Source: Cryptomeria japonica
Lineage: Eukaryota > Streptophyta > Pinopsida > Cupressales > Cupressaceae
Reading direction: 5' to 3'
DNA: 64,000 nt
NCBI RefSeq assembly: GCF_030272615.1
Contig: NC_081409.1
Location: 204,449,949-204,513,948 of the forward strand
A program made the position numbers and the translations under genes. Positions 11,111-22,689 of the stretch are shown here, piece by piece (position 1 is the first letter of the stretch; each line of letters opens with the position of its first letter). Below the pieces are notes generated by a model, which was not told the origin of the DNA, made no database searches, and saw only the letters and a list, made by a program, of their open reading frames with translations.

Positions 11111-12646
11111 AAATGTCTTGAAGGAGAACTTGTTAGTGTGCTCAAGGAGCTTAGCAGAGTAAGACAAGAATACAAGTTGTTCAAGAATGCTGCTATTGTG
11201 GAACAAAACTGGTTGATCAAATGCCTTGAAGAATCTGAGGAATGTATCTTAGAGATAAAAACTCAACTACAAGACACCAAGAAGTGCAGGTGCAAAGATC
11301 TAGAGTCTGAGCTAGAGGCCAAGGACAAAGAATGTCAGAAGTTAGAAGGAGAAATGGAGAATCTTCGAAAAGACCTTGAGAAGTGTCAAGATGAGCTCAA
11401 GGTGAGGATCCAGGTCGGTGGTAGCACTAAAACCTTGGACAAAATATTGAAGAAACAAAAACACTCCAAGGATACTAGAGGATTAGGATGTGATGCCGGT
11501 GAGTGCTCCTCAAGCAAGGATGTCTCCCACAAAGACATTTAGTTTGTCTCCTCAAGTAGAGAGAACAAGGGACATACCTTCACTATCAGAAATACTCCAA
11601 GGAAGAAGGTTGACCTGACTACAATGGGTGAAGACATGATGATGAAGACCGATGTTGCAAGGAGAAACAATGTTGATCCAAAAGGAAAAGGAAAGTTGAC
11701 AGAAGATAGCTTCACTGCAAGTAAGAACTTGAGAGGACAACCTAGAAGACCTCCAACTAGTAGAAGACAAAGAGATGTTGTTTTCCACAAGTCAAAGAAA
11801 GTGTGGGAAAAGAAGGGATTAGATGAAAAAATTGCAATGACCGTACAACTCAAGACAAGTCCCCTGAGAAGTGAAAATAGAGAAGCCAAGCCGGTAAGAT
11901 CACCTCATGTTTGGCAAAACAAGTTTGTAAGTTATAAGTCATCCTTCTCCGGTTACTCTTTTTCATGCAAAGACTATGGTCATAAAGAAGATGAATGTAA
12001 AATGAGGTCTAGGAATAGACATAATTTTTTTTCTAAGAATAGTAATTTTGTTGGGAAAAGATGTAATGCACATGTGAATAAGATGTCAAAATGTAGAAAT
12101 AGGCATATGCCCCTTCCCGGTTATGCTAACAAGAATTATTTGGCTATTCCAAGAAATGGAAATCCTGTCTGTTATCATTGTAATGGTTTTGGCTATAGAA
12201 GCCATGAATGTAGGAAGAAGAGATTCCAGCCACATGACACCCAGTATAACAATTATTCTTAATATGGAAGTGGTTATAGAGCATATGAAAATCAAAGAGT
12301 TGCATGGAACAAAAGGAGAAGTGTTCTTGTAAGATCAAGAAATCCACTGGTTCCGGTATCTAGTTACAACAACATGATCAGGAGAGAAAGATCAAACTGG
12401 TTTGATAGAAGGTCCTCAAGACAAGTGCTTGGCATGAACATAGTTTGCTTCTACAACAATGCTTTTGGTCATGTTGCAGAATACGGTAGACCATGGACCA
12501 ATTAGAAGAAGAAGGTAAGACTTGTTCCTAAGACTGCAATTGAGAAGAAAAGGGAGATCAAGCAGGTATGGAGGAAGAAGGAAGAGAACATGATCATGGA
12601 CCGGCACTGTGCATTCAATGCACAGGTGATATCTCCTAAGGCTTAA
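11111..12646 (+). pseudogene. Ty1/copia (sirevirus-like) gag remnant
   Basis: One frame runs 11111-12646, broken by stops at 11540 (TAG), 12260 (TAA) and 12503 (TAG). The N-terminal part (to about 11400) is a charged, heptad-like coiled coil (KDLESELEAKDKECQKLEGE). It leads into LDKILKKQKHSKDTRGLG, a junction typical of plant copia Gag. Basic linkers and three zinc-knuckle-like motifs follow. CKDYGHKEDEC (about 11967) has Tyr at the second Cys. CYHCNGFGYRSHEC (about 12172) has Tyr at the His. CFYNNAFGHVAEYG (about 12448) has lost two Cys. All three knuckles are therefore degenerate. No protease, integrase or reverse transcriptase follows, and the LTR begins about 1.3 kb downstream. It is a gag-only derivative. 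The 5' end joins unrelated AT-rich sequence near 11110. Confidence 0.8.
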
Positions 12647-13913
12647 AGGAGATGCAAGACTCAGGGGGAGTAACACATTGATCACATCATTCACCCCCTT
12701 AGTGGAAATAGACAGATGAAAGGATTGTATGTTGTCGGTACAAGGAAAAGATGAGATGACAGTATGTGTAGTTGCTCCCTTGGCTACACATCTACCTATG
12801 AGAGATGAGTTACTGCTGCATGTGTCAATAGTTTGTTAAAATTTCTGTTGAGATCAAAGGCACTTGGCACAAGAAGATAGTGGTTAGAAGAAGGTGCTTT
12901 GGTGGAGATGTTGATCCGGTATAGTAAACTAGTATGTATAGCATGTTACCGATATGAATGTTGACCGTAATGGTAGATTGTGTTCATTGCAGTGACTTCG
13001 GTGGCTTAGATTGACGAGATTATGTCTCAGGTGATATTGGAGAAGACTTGAATGAAATTGTGTTGGTCTGGTAGCTGACCTTATGTGCATACATTATTAT
13101 GGGCTAACTGGTATGATAATTGACATGATAGTGATGAGGTTTGGCATTGTGTTCATATAAGATCATGTCATAAGTTGTGATGGATGTCATGGAGCTGGAA
13201 GATAATCTATAGATCTTATATGCTTGGCTCTACTGGTACAAGGTGTAGTTTGGAGTCCCGGTTTAGAACCTGACAGGCAAAGAAGATCTGAGATCTATGG
13301 TTTAGGGGGAGTTCACCACCATATCTTTTGATTGGTATCAGATATACTGAACATAGGGGAGATCAAGTATCTATGGTTGTACCAGTATGTTTGAGACTTT
13401 GGGATGTGCTCATCAGTCCTTGTTTGTGAGGTATTTCAATGTCTATTCAATTTGTACTTAATTGAAATCACAATCGAACCACTGAGAGAGTTGCCTGCAA
13501 AGAGGGAGAATTAACTGCACAGGGGGAGAACATACATTTGGTATCGAAGAATATACAAGTGATATCAAATTAGTATCAGTTTCAGCTTCAACACTTTGTA
13601 TCAGCAAATTGGAACTAGAATAACTTTCTGCATATAAAAAGGGGAGAAGATACAGTCTGACCGGAAGGTAAGTGGAATTCACTGACATATTTTTCCTACA
13701 ATTGGTATATACATTTGGTAGCAGTGCAATTGGTATCAGTTGGTGTTGGAGTCCTCTATCCCAAATATTGTTGGTTGAGAGGATGCAGAGTGAAATAGTC
13801 AAAGGAGGAGAAGCAACCAGTAGAAAGCTTTGTCAGTACCCTTTGCCATTGTTGTCAAAGGGGAAGAGAGAACCTATAGTATGTTAGATACTACATGTGT
13901 TGACATCAATACC
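12647..13913 (+). other. Non-coding 3' spacer of the gag-only copia element
   Basis: No convincing ORF was seen. It carries several polypurine words resembling the final polypurine tract: CAGGGGGAG near 12662, TTAGGGGGAG near 13303, CAGGGGGAG near 13519, AAAAGGGGAGAAG near 13638 and AAAGGAGGAGAAG near 13801. The stretch CATTGTTGTCAAAGGGGAAG near 13848 matches CATTGTTGTCAAAGGGGGAG in the complete copia element near 53485. The two elements therefore belong to one lineage. Confidence 0.65.
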
Positions 13914-14135
13914 AAAGGAGGAGATTGTTGGCATTGTGTTGTCATTGATGTCAGCCGGTATGGGATGTTAACCGATGAGTAAGCAAGGTTTAGATAATGG
14001 AGAAAGTGCAGGCAACGGGTATGCAGTTGGGAGTCATACGATAGGACTCCCACTAGATGAAGAGGCTATCACGGGATGATGATATGACCAATAGAGTTTG
14101 GACTGTTACAAGGTAGTAAGGTAGGCAAAGGGGAT
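13914..14135 (+). mobile_element. Polypurine tract and start of a truncated 3' LTR
   Basis: AAAGGAGGAGA at 13914-13924 is followed by TGTTGGCATTGTGTTG from 13926, the same start as the LTRs of the complete copia element. LTR-like sequence can be followed to about 14135 and then stops. No CA end or matching 5' LTR was found in the window. Confidence 0.65.
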
Positions 14136-15120
14136 GTCTCTTTAAAATTCAAATTTTTAATCATTTCAACAATTAATTGGTATCTTGCAATTAGATTTAA
14201 GTTTTCAAATAGTTTTGCCATATTCTTTTAACCATTCTTGTACAAGTTCGTTCATTCATTTTATCGGGCATTGGCTTCAAAATATTCTCATCGATGTCAA
14301 TTAGATACTTTGGTTTCCTACAAATGATTCTAGAAGGTGTTAACATCAGTGCATTGCGTGCATTACGTATATTCATCGTATCAAATAGAGCCGGTGTATG
14401 TTCATCATTGCATGCATTAGGTACATTCATTGCATTAGGTTCATACGGAAAATCAAATGTTGTTGGTGCGTCTTCGTCATTTGTTTGATTATTCATTGTG
14501 ATCTCTTCTTCAATTACATTTGTTCGTTTGGTAACTCAAATTGAGATGTTGAGGATGACGTACCTTCTTGTCCCATTGCTCTTATGTCACGTAATTTCTT
14601 CATACATTGTCTTTGTCTTTCCTTTTCAGCCTCTCGTTGTTCCACCATTCCCCACTTGTTCTTTCTCATCATTAATATCAATTGTCTTAAATAGAATCAT
14701 TTTACATATATATGTAAACAAAAGTTCTTAAACAATCAAAAAACCATTAAATTGAGAATTATCATTATTTTTTTAAATCAAAACTATTAAACAATCGCAA
14801 TAACATTGACCAAGCTAATAAGAACAACAATTCAATCATTTGAAATCATGCAAAACAAAAATTTCACCTACTTCCATATGGAAAAATTTCACAGAAGCAT
14901 AGTAATAGTTGCAGTGGGGCCTTCAATGACCTCAAAAACTTCTTTTGAGGTTGTTGAGGCTATTGGGAAACTAAAAGTATGTTCAAGAACAACGTACGCG
15001 GTATGTTCAGTAACCTCGTGCACGCTTTTAGTCCCAAAAAATGCTTAGCAGGCCAACATCCATATTCCCAATACCCCATACGGGCTTTTAATTTATCAAA
15101 ACCCCGTACGTGTTACTTGT
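14136..15120. other. Unassigned stretch
   Basis: A 99-codon open frame on the minus strand (14496-14197) and an 80-codon frame on the plus strand (14806-15048) were considered. I recognise neither. The first is rich in Asn, Met and Arg and could be transposase debris, but no motif supports this. Confidence 0.3.
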
Positions 15121-15149
15121 AGTAAAGAAAATGTGAAGGAAAAGGGAGG

Positions 15150-15312
15150 GGGGAGAGAGAGAGAGAGAGAGAGAGAGGGGAGGGGGAGATAGAGGGAGAG
15201 AGGATGGAGAGGGAGAGGGAGGGAGATGGAGAGAGAGTGAAAGGGAGAGGGATGGAGAGAGAGAGGGGGGAGAGAGAGTGGGAGATAGAGGGAGAGGGAG
15301 AGAGAGAGGGGT

Positions 15313-15368
<56 letters not shown>
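15150..15368. repeat. GA-rich microsatellite cluster
   Basis: Impure (GA)n with GGGA interruptions runs from about 15150, ending in a pure (GA)n run of about 50 bp at 15316-15367. Confidence 0.95.
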
Positions 15369-15370
<2 letters not shown>

Positions 15371-15883
15371 ATTCCATTGTGTTTTGTTTTATAATATATT
15401 GGCAGCTGAACAAGTCAGATGTTTTTTAGGCCATGTTTGAAGGGGATCTGATGGTTCAAAAGAAAGGAGTGATTGTGATAAGAGAGGTGGGAGATAAGAT
15501 TATTATGTTCCAAATGGTATATAACGAGATGGGTAAATAGAATATAGTGATGAAAGAGGTGAGAGGATAAAGTATTATGTTTCAGGTTGCAGGTTTCATG
15601 GAGAACGGAAGAGTAGAACTGATAGTGGAGGAGGTAGGAGGAGAAAGCTTGAAAGTGTTTTTGAATTTTCTCTACACAAGAAAAGTGGGTGATAATTTAA
15701 AATTTTTGCCAATTATAAACAACTTGCGAGGCTTGCAGCCAATTTTAAGATAAAGAATTTGTTTACCAAGTTGAATTTGTGTATGGATGGAGTATGGAGG
15801 AAGGGAGAGAGGGGGAGCATGTTGGTTTGTTATTTTTATAAGTAGTATTGGTACTGCTTTTTATATTGTAATAATGGTTCATC

Positions 15884-16083
15884 TTGTCACCTTAGGAAAC
15901 CATATGACCCCTTAGGACATCTGCTCCTAAAGGGTCATGTGGTGTGCTAAGGGGTCACATGATGTCATTAGGTGTTATGTGGGGTCCTAAGGGAGAGAGA
16001 GAGAGAGAGAGAGAGGGGTGGGATGGGAAAGTAAGGGAGATAAAGGGGGTAGGGAGAGAGAAAGAGTGGGGAGGGAGAGAAGA

Positions 16084-16117
<34 letters not shown>

Positions 16118-16307
16118 AGGGGGTATGGAGGAAGGGAGAGAAGGGGATCATGTTGGTTTTTTATTCTTGTAAGAAGTATTGGTACTTCTTTTTATATTGT
16201 AATAATGGTTCATCTTTCCACCTTACGAGACCGTAACTCCATCTTGCCATCTTGACCCCTTAGGACAACATATGCTCCAAAAGGGTCATGTGGTGTTATG
16301 TGGGGTC

Positions 16308-16350
<43 letters not shown>

Positions 16351-16683
16351 GAAGAAGGGAGTGAGGGAGGGGGAGAGAGAGAGAGAGAGGAATAAAAAAG
16401 GGAGGGAGGGAGATGGAGGGAGAGGAAGAGATGTGACATGATGTCATTAAGAGTCACGTGGGGTCCTAATTGAGCCACACATGTGTTACAATACCATATG
16501 ACCCCTTAAGATAACATACATGGTCTAAAGAGATCATATGGCATCATTAGGGGTCATGTAGGGTCATAATGGGGTCGCACATGTGTTAGAACATCATATG
16601 ACCCCTTAGGACATCATATGGTCTTAAGGGGTCATATGTGTGCTAAGGGACCTTACATGATGTCATTAGGTGTTATGTGGGGT

Positions 16684-16684
<1 letters not shown>
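15884..16684. repeat. Diverged repeat family with GA runs attached at the same site
   Basis: Units contain ATGACCCCTTAGGACA, CTAAAGGGTCATGTGG and GTTATGTGGGGTCC. The GTGGGGTCC end is immediately followed by a GA run near 15985, 16308 and 16679. Further unit copies without a GA run lie at about 16440-16620. The words CATATGACCCCTTAGG and CTTAAGGGGTCATATG are inverted relative to each other within a unit. Confidence 0.75.

Positions 16685-16685
<1 letters not shown>

Positions 16686-16763
<78 letters not shown>
16686..16763. repeat. (GA)n microsatellite, about 39 units
   Basis: An uninterrupted alternating AG run directly follows GTGGGGTCC. Confidence 0.97.
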
Positions 16764-16766
<3 letters not shown>

Positions 16767-16794
16767 TACAATGTACAATAAGATATCAAAAGAC

Positions 16795-17010
16795 AATATA
16801 TATCAATATACATGTACATGTACATACACATATACATATAATACACATAAAATATTAAAAGATAATACACATACATACATATTATATATATTATACATGT
16901 ATATATTATAAACATACATATATGTATACATACGTCATATGCATATTATATACATATACATACATATGTGTGTGTATATATATACACATATTTTATATTC
17001 ATACAATATA
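16795..17010. repeat. Mixed TA/CA/TG purine-pyrimidine alternating tract
   Basis: The stretch is almost entirely ATAC, ATAT and TGTG steps. No coding potential was seen. Confidence 0.85.
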
Positions 17011-17021
17011 TATATGATACT

Positions 17022-17131
17022 AACCGTGTACGCAGTTCTTCCTATGATACTATAACATAGAGAAATTAATGTGTATGTTTAAAATGTGTGTGTGTGCATA
17101 CATACACACACACACACACACACACAGATAT

Positions 17132-17162
<31 letters not shown>

Positions 17163-17237
17163 CACACACACACATTTTAAACATACACATTAATTTCTCT
17201 ATGTTATAGTATCATAGGAAGAACTGCGTACACGGTT
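17022..17237. repeat. 216-bp near-perfect palindrome
   Basis: AACCGTGTACGCAGTTCTTC at 17022 runs to its exact reverse complement ending at 17237, with the centre of symmetry between 17129 and 17130. The arms contain CTATGATACTATAACATAG, then TGTGTGTGTG/CACACACACA near the middle. The only mismatch I found by eye is beside the centre (17127/17132). There is essentially no loop. Confidence 0.95.
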
Positions 17238-17597
17238 CTTATTCAAAAGAAACCTCATACACGCTCTTGTCTGTTTCGGCATGTGAATAGGCTTGGATGA
17301 CAAATTTGTGGTTTGGAAGTTTGATTTCCCTCCATTTCTCACCTTTTTGACATGTTTTATTTTATGAACCTAGTTTCTCGACTTTGTCATCATTGGGTTT
17401 ACACTTCATCAAGTGGGTATTTCTAAAATTGCCACCATATTTTCACCCATCTTTTAAGCTTTCTAACCATATAATTTTTTTTAAAGTTGAACAACAATAA
17501 CATATTATTATTGAATTTCTTTTACCAGTGTCTCCATAGTTTTCAGAGACATATGCGTACCACTTTTCTAATAACTTTTGATCTACTTATCCAAATT

Positions 17598-17650
<53 letters not shown>

Positions 17651-18838
17651 AGTGCACTTGATTCTTTAAAAAAAAATTTTAAAAAAATTGCAGTTTCGAT
17701 TGTTTTGGTGCAAGTTATGCTTTATGCACAAACATGTACCTGATTTTTAGGATGTGCTCGATTGGAAAAATCATTAAAAAAAAATACTCAACAAAAAATT
17801 ACAAAAAAATACACAACTTCTAGTTCTCACTCTTACCTATCTTTCTACCAAAGGATTTGTCAAAATACTAAATCCAACTATGACTTTTTTTATGCGCACG
17901 TCAAACACTATGTTATGTTTTAGAGAAAAAATCAGGGTCTATTTTTCATGCACGAAGGATTTGACCACCTTAATCCTATCCAATTTTGAAAAAAAATAGT
18001 AGTTTGGAAACTAGATTTAGAGTACTACAATCTTTGTTCTTTGAGTATCTTCATATCTTGAGTGAATGGTTCTCAACTTTCTCCTCGAAGTTCAGATTTA
18101 CCTGATTTCAAAAAAGACGTTTCCACTTATACCCCCCTTTTTGCATAGCATCTTGGTGCACTTACCCTACGACTGGCTGATAATCGTGATATGTGAGGAC
18201 TCCTTGCTAAACTCAGTGAAAATACTTTGATCAAAGATCAGGCGATCAAGTAGAACAAGACTTCGGAGTTCATTAAAAATCTAAGGGTTAATGTTCCAAC
18301 CGAGTGCAGTTAGATGATAATAAAGAGGATAGGGCCCTTTTACAAAACTAAAAAACTTGACACTTATATCATTAGAGGATCGACTGATCAGGTGTCTTGT
18401 GAACTAAAGGGAAAAAGACTTGGTTCCAATAAGTTTTTAAAGATTGATGAGGCGACATATATGCTTAAGCCTTGAAAGGTAAAGAGGGTAACAGTGAAAA
18501 ACTAAGCAATGTGAATAGGTCCACATAAAAAGTGATAATAAGTAACTAGCTATCAAATGACTCTATTTACACTAACATTAAGAACCCTAAGTCAAAGACA
18601 AGAAAAATGGTGATTAAATTCTTTCTTTGGAAAGTGGGTATTAAGGAAGATGCCCACACAACAAGTAGTTTAGGAGTGCATATTGAAGATCAGAGCAAGG
18701 ATTAAGAATGGAATATAGTTCAGTGTCTTTTCTCTCATTAACATATTTACTTTGTTAATGGTAGGCTTTGATAACTTTATAGACCCATAGAAGGGGCTTG
18801 CTAAAATTTCAAAGTTGGTAATTGTTAATAAACATTAT
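17238..18838. other. Unassigned stretch with an (AT)n tract
   Basis: It includes a pure (AT)n run at 17600-17645. The part from 18140 to 18700 has the balanced composition of old coding transposon sequence (for example around 18200-18500), but no motif could be secured in any frame. Confidence 0.35.
17600..17645. repeat. (AT)n microsatellite
   Basis: Uninterrupted alternating AT of about 46 bp. Confidence 0.97.
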
Positions 18839-21800
18839 GAGCTATTTTAAGCAAGGGGTCTTATGGTTTTTAAATCATCCTTATTATTCTAAAAATAGGT
18901 GAAAAATAAGATGCTTAAGTAATTATAGCAATTTAATAGATTTATTTTTAAATGGCATGCAAGATGTCAAATAAACATAAAATTTATTTGGTTGAGAAAA
19001 TTTTACTCCCCTTTTGTATGGTCAATTGAAAAATTGCATCTATAAATGTGTGACTCCCATTTGACATGAAAAGATCCATTTTAATCTTATAGGCACAATT
19101 TTTAATTCCATGGGACTTTTTACAAATTAAAAATAAGAGCTCAAGGCCCTTCCATGGAATTGCTTTCTAAATAGTTATGAACTGCCATTTTCATTAGAAA
19201 CCCATAATTGTATTGTATTTCTAATTTCCTCAAATCCCTCATTTTATGTATCAAAAAATAGTAAAATACTATAGCCTTATCTAAAAAAGTGTTTGATCTA
19301 TCTTCTTTCTTCTTTCTTCTCTATATTTTAAAAGAAACTAAAAAACACACAAAAATAGCTTATGTACTATTGATCAAGATTTAATAGTCATATATTCTCT
19401 CAAACAATATAATTTATCAACTTATATTTTATTAATATTTGTTCATAAGAATCCCTCACATAATAAATGATCCACTTAGCACTCACTATAAATTTCACTT
19501 AACTTATACATTGCAAAAACATTGATATATATAAATAAGTTACCTTTTCAAATATAAAGTTACTATTTAATATTCAATTTTATTATTGATATAATAAATG
19601 ACCCAATCTAATCTTGGTAAAATATTATAATTTGAAGCTTTTACTTACCAATATCTTAAAGCCTACACTATAACTTTAACTATATTAAAAATTAAATTTT
19701 CATGATATATAAAATTTGTTGATTAATTTTCTATATATATGAAATCATTAAAAAAAAATTCTAATAAGAAAAATTAGATTCATATTCTCAACTTTTTAAA
19801 AATAATAAGTATATAATTATTATATTTTGATTAATTAAAAATTAATCTTAACAACTAAATTAATTAATATTAAAAAAAAATTACAAAAAAATTCAAACTG
19901 TCAATAAACCTTTTTTTCAAGATCGTAATAATGTCATTATTAAAGCAACATCTCTATTACAAACTCAGTTAACAACTTATCTACAACATCACACGTAGTT
20001 TTCTCTTTTAAAAAGAGAAATGTAAAGTGGATGTTGGTTAAACACATATTTCAAATGAAAGTTGCAGAATCGATAACATTTTTCACCAGAGTGGCAAGGG
20101 AAGAAGTTGGATTGGGAGAGGAACACTTTCTTCTGATCTCCCCGTTACTGCCTGTCTTTACACCCAATTGACCCATTTTTTCCATGGCCGAAGAAAACTT
20201 CTTAAAGAATAGAGTTTGATTGAGGGCAAAGTCTATAACATCTTGTTTGGTGCGGTCATTTGTGAAAAGATCTTGATCAGACGTGAAGAGGCCCTGTCGA
20301 TTCATGAGGTCTACATAATATTTGTTGTCAAATGCATTAGGCGTGCGGATGTCTAATACAGTGGAGTTGGGAGAATTTGTGCTTGGACAAGTCGTATACA
20401 ACATTTTGGCGAAGGATTTGTCGAGGGTGTTGTCTTGTTTAGGATATAGTCGATTCGTAAACATTATGCAATGCCCCATTCCTATGGTGTGCGCACCTGT
20501 ACTCACCCAACATAAAAAAAAAAATCCAATTTACATATATATATATAGTTATAATGAAAAAAATGGACTGTAATCTAAAATGTCTCGTATAAAATAAAAT
20601 TGTATATAAACTTCTATTTTTAGTTGAATGATACCAAATTTATTCATAAAAATTATTTTTCATTCATGATGTGTGTCTTTTCATTCAATAAAAGAAAAAT
20701 ATAATGTGACTATCTCATAATTCTTATTAGTAGATATATGATTCAACACTTTAGAGTTAAATTAATAAAGAGTCTAAGTCTTGTTTTGACTTCATTAGAT
20801 GAAAAGTGAAACAACTGAAAACATTATCTACAATTTTCTCCACTTAGATCTTACCAAAGTTAATAAGATTCAAAATCATGTTTTGAATTCAATAGATCAA
20901 AAGAGAAACAAAAAAAAAACATGATTTATAATTTTTTCCACTCAGATTTGCTTCTCTAACTCTTTATTCTAACAATGGATCATAGAGTGTGAATCAAAAT
21001 GTTGATGTTAAAAAGACTCAAATCACACTCTACATGAACTGTGGAAACCCAATGTCTACAAAAGTTAGAATCGTGTTTTGATTCAATAGATCAAAAGACA
21101 AACAACTACAAACATAATTTCCAATGTTTACCTCTAAGATTTAATAGATCTTATGTGATTAAGAACAATCACGAAAATTCCATATGTACTCTAGTATGCA
21201 AAATAAAATTCTAAATATCAAGTATATAAAATAAATAATAAATAAAAATAATTTTAAATATTGAAAGATTCAAAATAGATAATATAGAGAAAGAACCTGA
21301 AAGAGCCACAAGATCAGTGGCATCAAGACTTTTTCTACGAAAAGCTTGAATGAGGTCAGAGACCTTAGACGATGGACCTGGGAGGTTTGCATTTGTTTCC
21401 TCTTCGCTCGCAAATGTTAGGCTGTCCCTTCGTCCTAGTGCCACCTTGTAGTTTGGCCCTCCAGCCTATAAAAGCAAATAATGATAAACTTTTTTATTCT
21501 ATTATTTTCTTATAAATCTTAACAATCATCATTATTACACACACTTCAAAATATCAATTGATTTAACCAACTTATTGATATCTAATAAATCAAAGAAGTT
21601 GGTTAACCATTAAAAAATTAAAATTAATAACACAATCGAATCCAGAAGAAGTTAAAAAAAACAATAGTAATAGATGGTGAAAACTTGATGCCATTAACTA
21701 AGTTTCAAAGTCAAACAGCCTGACTAAACTCAAAAAGAGTTGAAGACCTTGCTTTTCTAAAAAGATTCAGAGATGCCAGATTGATTTTTAATGTAAAGAA

Positions 21801-22120
21801 ACAGTAACAGACTCGAATCCAGAAGTAAGAAAGAACAACGATAATAGGTTGCTAAAACAATGTCATTAAACTAAAACTAAACAGACAACTAAGAAACCCA
21901 AAAAAGAAAAAAATCCAGTATGATCTGCAGATGTATTAGCAAAAGTTCAGATCACGATTCCTTCTTGTAGAAGAAAAGAAACAGCTATTTGTCTAAAACA
22001 GAGAAAATTTTGGAAACAGATAGTGTTGAGTAGAAACAAATTTACCTCTACGACTGAATCCCGAGTTGCGAGAGTAGTAATATCTGCGCAGGACACCACG
22101 ACACCGCAGGCCTCGTCCAC
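18839..22120 (-). repeat. Segmental duplication, copy A (intact peroxidase and its 3' flank)
   Basis: The sequence from GAGCTATTTTAAGCAA near 18838 to GGCCTCGTCCAC at 22120 is collinear with 26847-29413, apart from indels and a deletion. Landmarks shared by both are AAATGTGAGACTCC-type text (about 19050/27055), TTTTAAAAAGAGA upstream of the stop codon (about 20010/28530), exon 4, and the intron 2 word ATGATCTGCAGATGTATT (about 21920/29215). The right breakpoint falls inside exon 2. Confidence 0.8.
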
Positions 22121-22570
22121 ACGCTTTTTAATGTCGTTTATTATTTCTAAAGCTTTTTTCCGTAGTGTTAAATTTGGAGGGGCCTTTTGCTCGCTGGACG
22201 GTCCATCCAACAGAACAGAAGCGTCACACCCCTGTGCAACACATGATTTCAACAATATTTAACACCAACCCAGCAAACAAACAAACATGGCGAAACAAAC
22301 ATAGATTTGTTAAAGCAGAACCTGAACAAAACAGTCATGAAAGTGAACACGTAGCAACCCGGCGGCCTGGGTGATATCCTGATTCATATAAAACTTGATT
22401 CTATTCTTGACAATGGATTCCAGTTTGGGGCAGGTGCTCTTATAAAAGGTCCATGAAAGCCCATTTGCCAGAGGAGGGTCTGCATTCAAAGACAAAACAT
22501 TCTCTACTCTAGCGGAAGCAAACGAAATGGAGACAAGGAAAAACAGAGAGAGCAGAGTAATCTTCTCCAT
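20051..22570 (-). CDS. Class III (secretory) plant peroxidase, four exons, apparently intact
   Basis: The exons on the minus strand are 22570-22322, 22231-22046, 21465-21297 and 20496-20051. They are joined by GT/AG introns (phases 0, 0 and 1) and encode 349 residues. The four-exon pattern is the classic one for the family. The protein uses H2O2 to oxidise phenolics in the cell wall or vacuole. Residues 1-20 form a hydrophobic signal peptide. Distal Arg74 and His78 lie in LLRVHFHDC, GCDASV is at 84-89, VVSCADI near 129 and proximal haem-ligand His204 in GAHTIGMGHC. Eight cysteines (47, 80, 85, 125, 131, 211, 238, 326) allow the four standard disulphides. N-glycosylation sequons NLT, NST and NQT are present. 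I chose the ATG at 22570 because it opens the signal peptide and lies 54 bases below a TATA-like box. An upstream in-frame ATG at 22687 would hide the signal peptide. Physiological substrate is unknown. Confidence 0.95.
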
Positions 22571-22623
22571 TGGAAAAAAAACACGAAGCTTTTTTGGTGC
22601 CCACTGAAGAAGTGGGGTGGGGG

Positions 22624-22630
22624 TATTTAA
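22624..22630 (-). promoter_or_regulatory. TATA-like box of the peroxidase gene
   Basis: TTAAATA on the minus strand lies 54 bases upstream of the chosen ATG, leaving room for a 5' UTR of about 25-30 bases. It is the only TATA-like word close to the start. Confidence 0.5.
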
Positions 22631-22689
22631 CAAGGGTGAAGACGTGGAAAAGGCAAGTGGGACTGGAACAGACATCGGATTGCTCACTC

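Noticed and set aside
11539-11889. Minus-strand frames opposite the copia gag
   Set aside because: Antisense shadows of the gag reading frame.
15088-15413. Long Ser/Leu-rich open frames on the minus strand and Glu/Arg-rich frames on the plus strand
   Set aside because: They are translations of GA microsatellites and have no protein-like composition.
15884-16763. CRISPR-like repeat/spacer array
   Set aside because: Units are irregular in length and spacing, the intervening sequence is GA repeat, and the context is a plant nuclear genome.
16618-16915. Open frames over the GA and CA/TA tracts
   Set aside because: Simple-repeat artefacts.
22571-22687. An upstream in-frame ATG that would extend the peroxidase by 39 residues
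   Set aside because: It would bury the signal peptide and lies upstream of the TATA-like box at 22624-22630, so transcripts should not include it.
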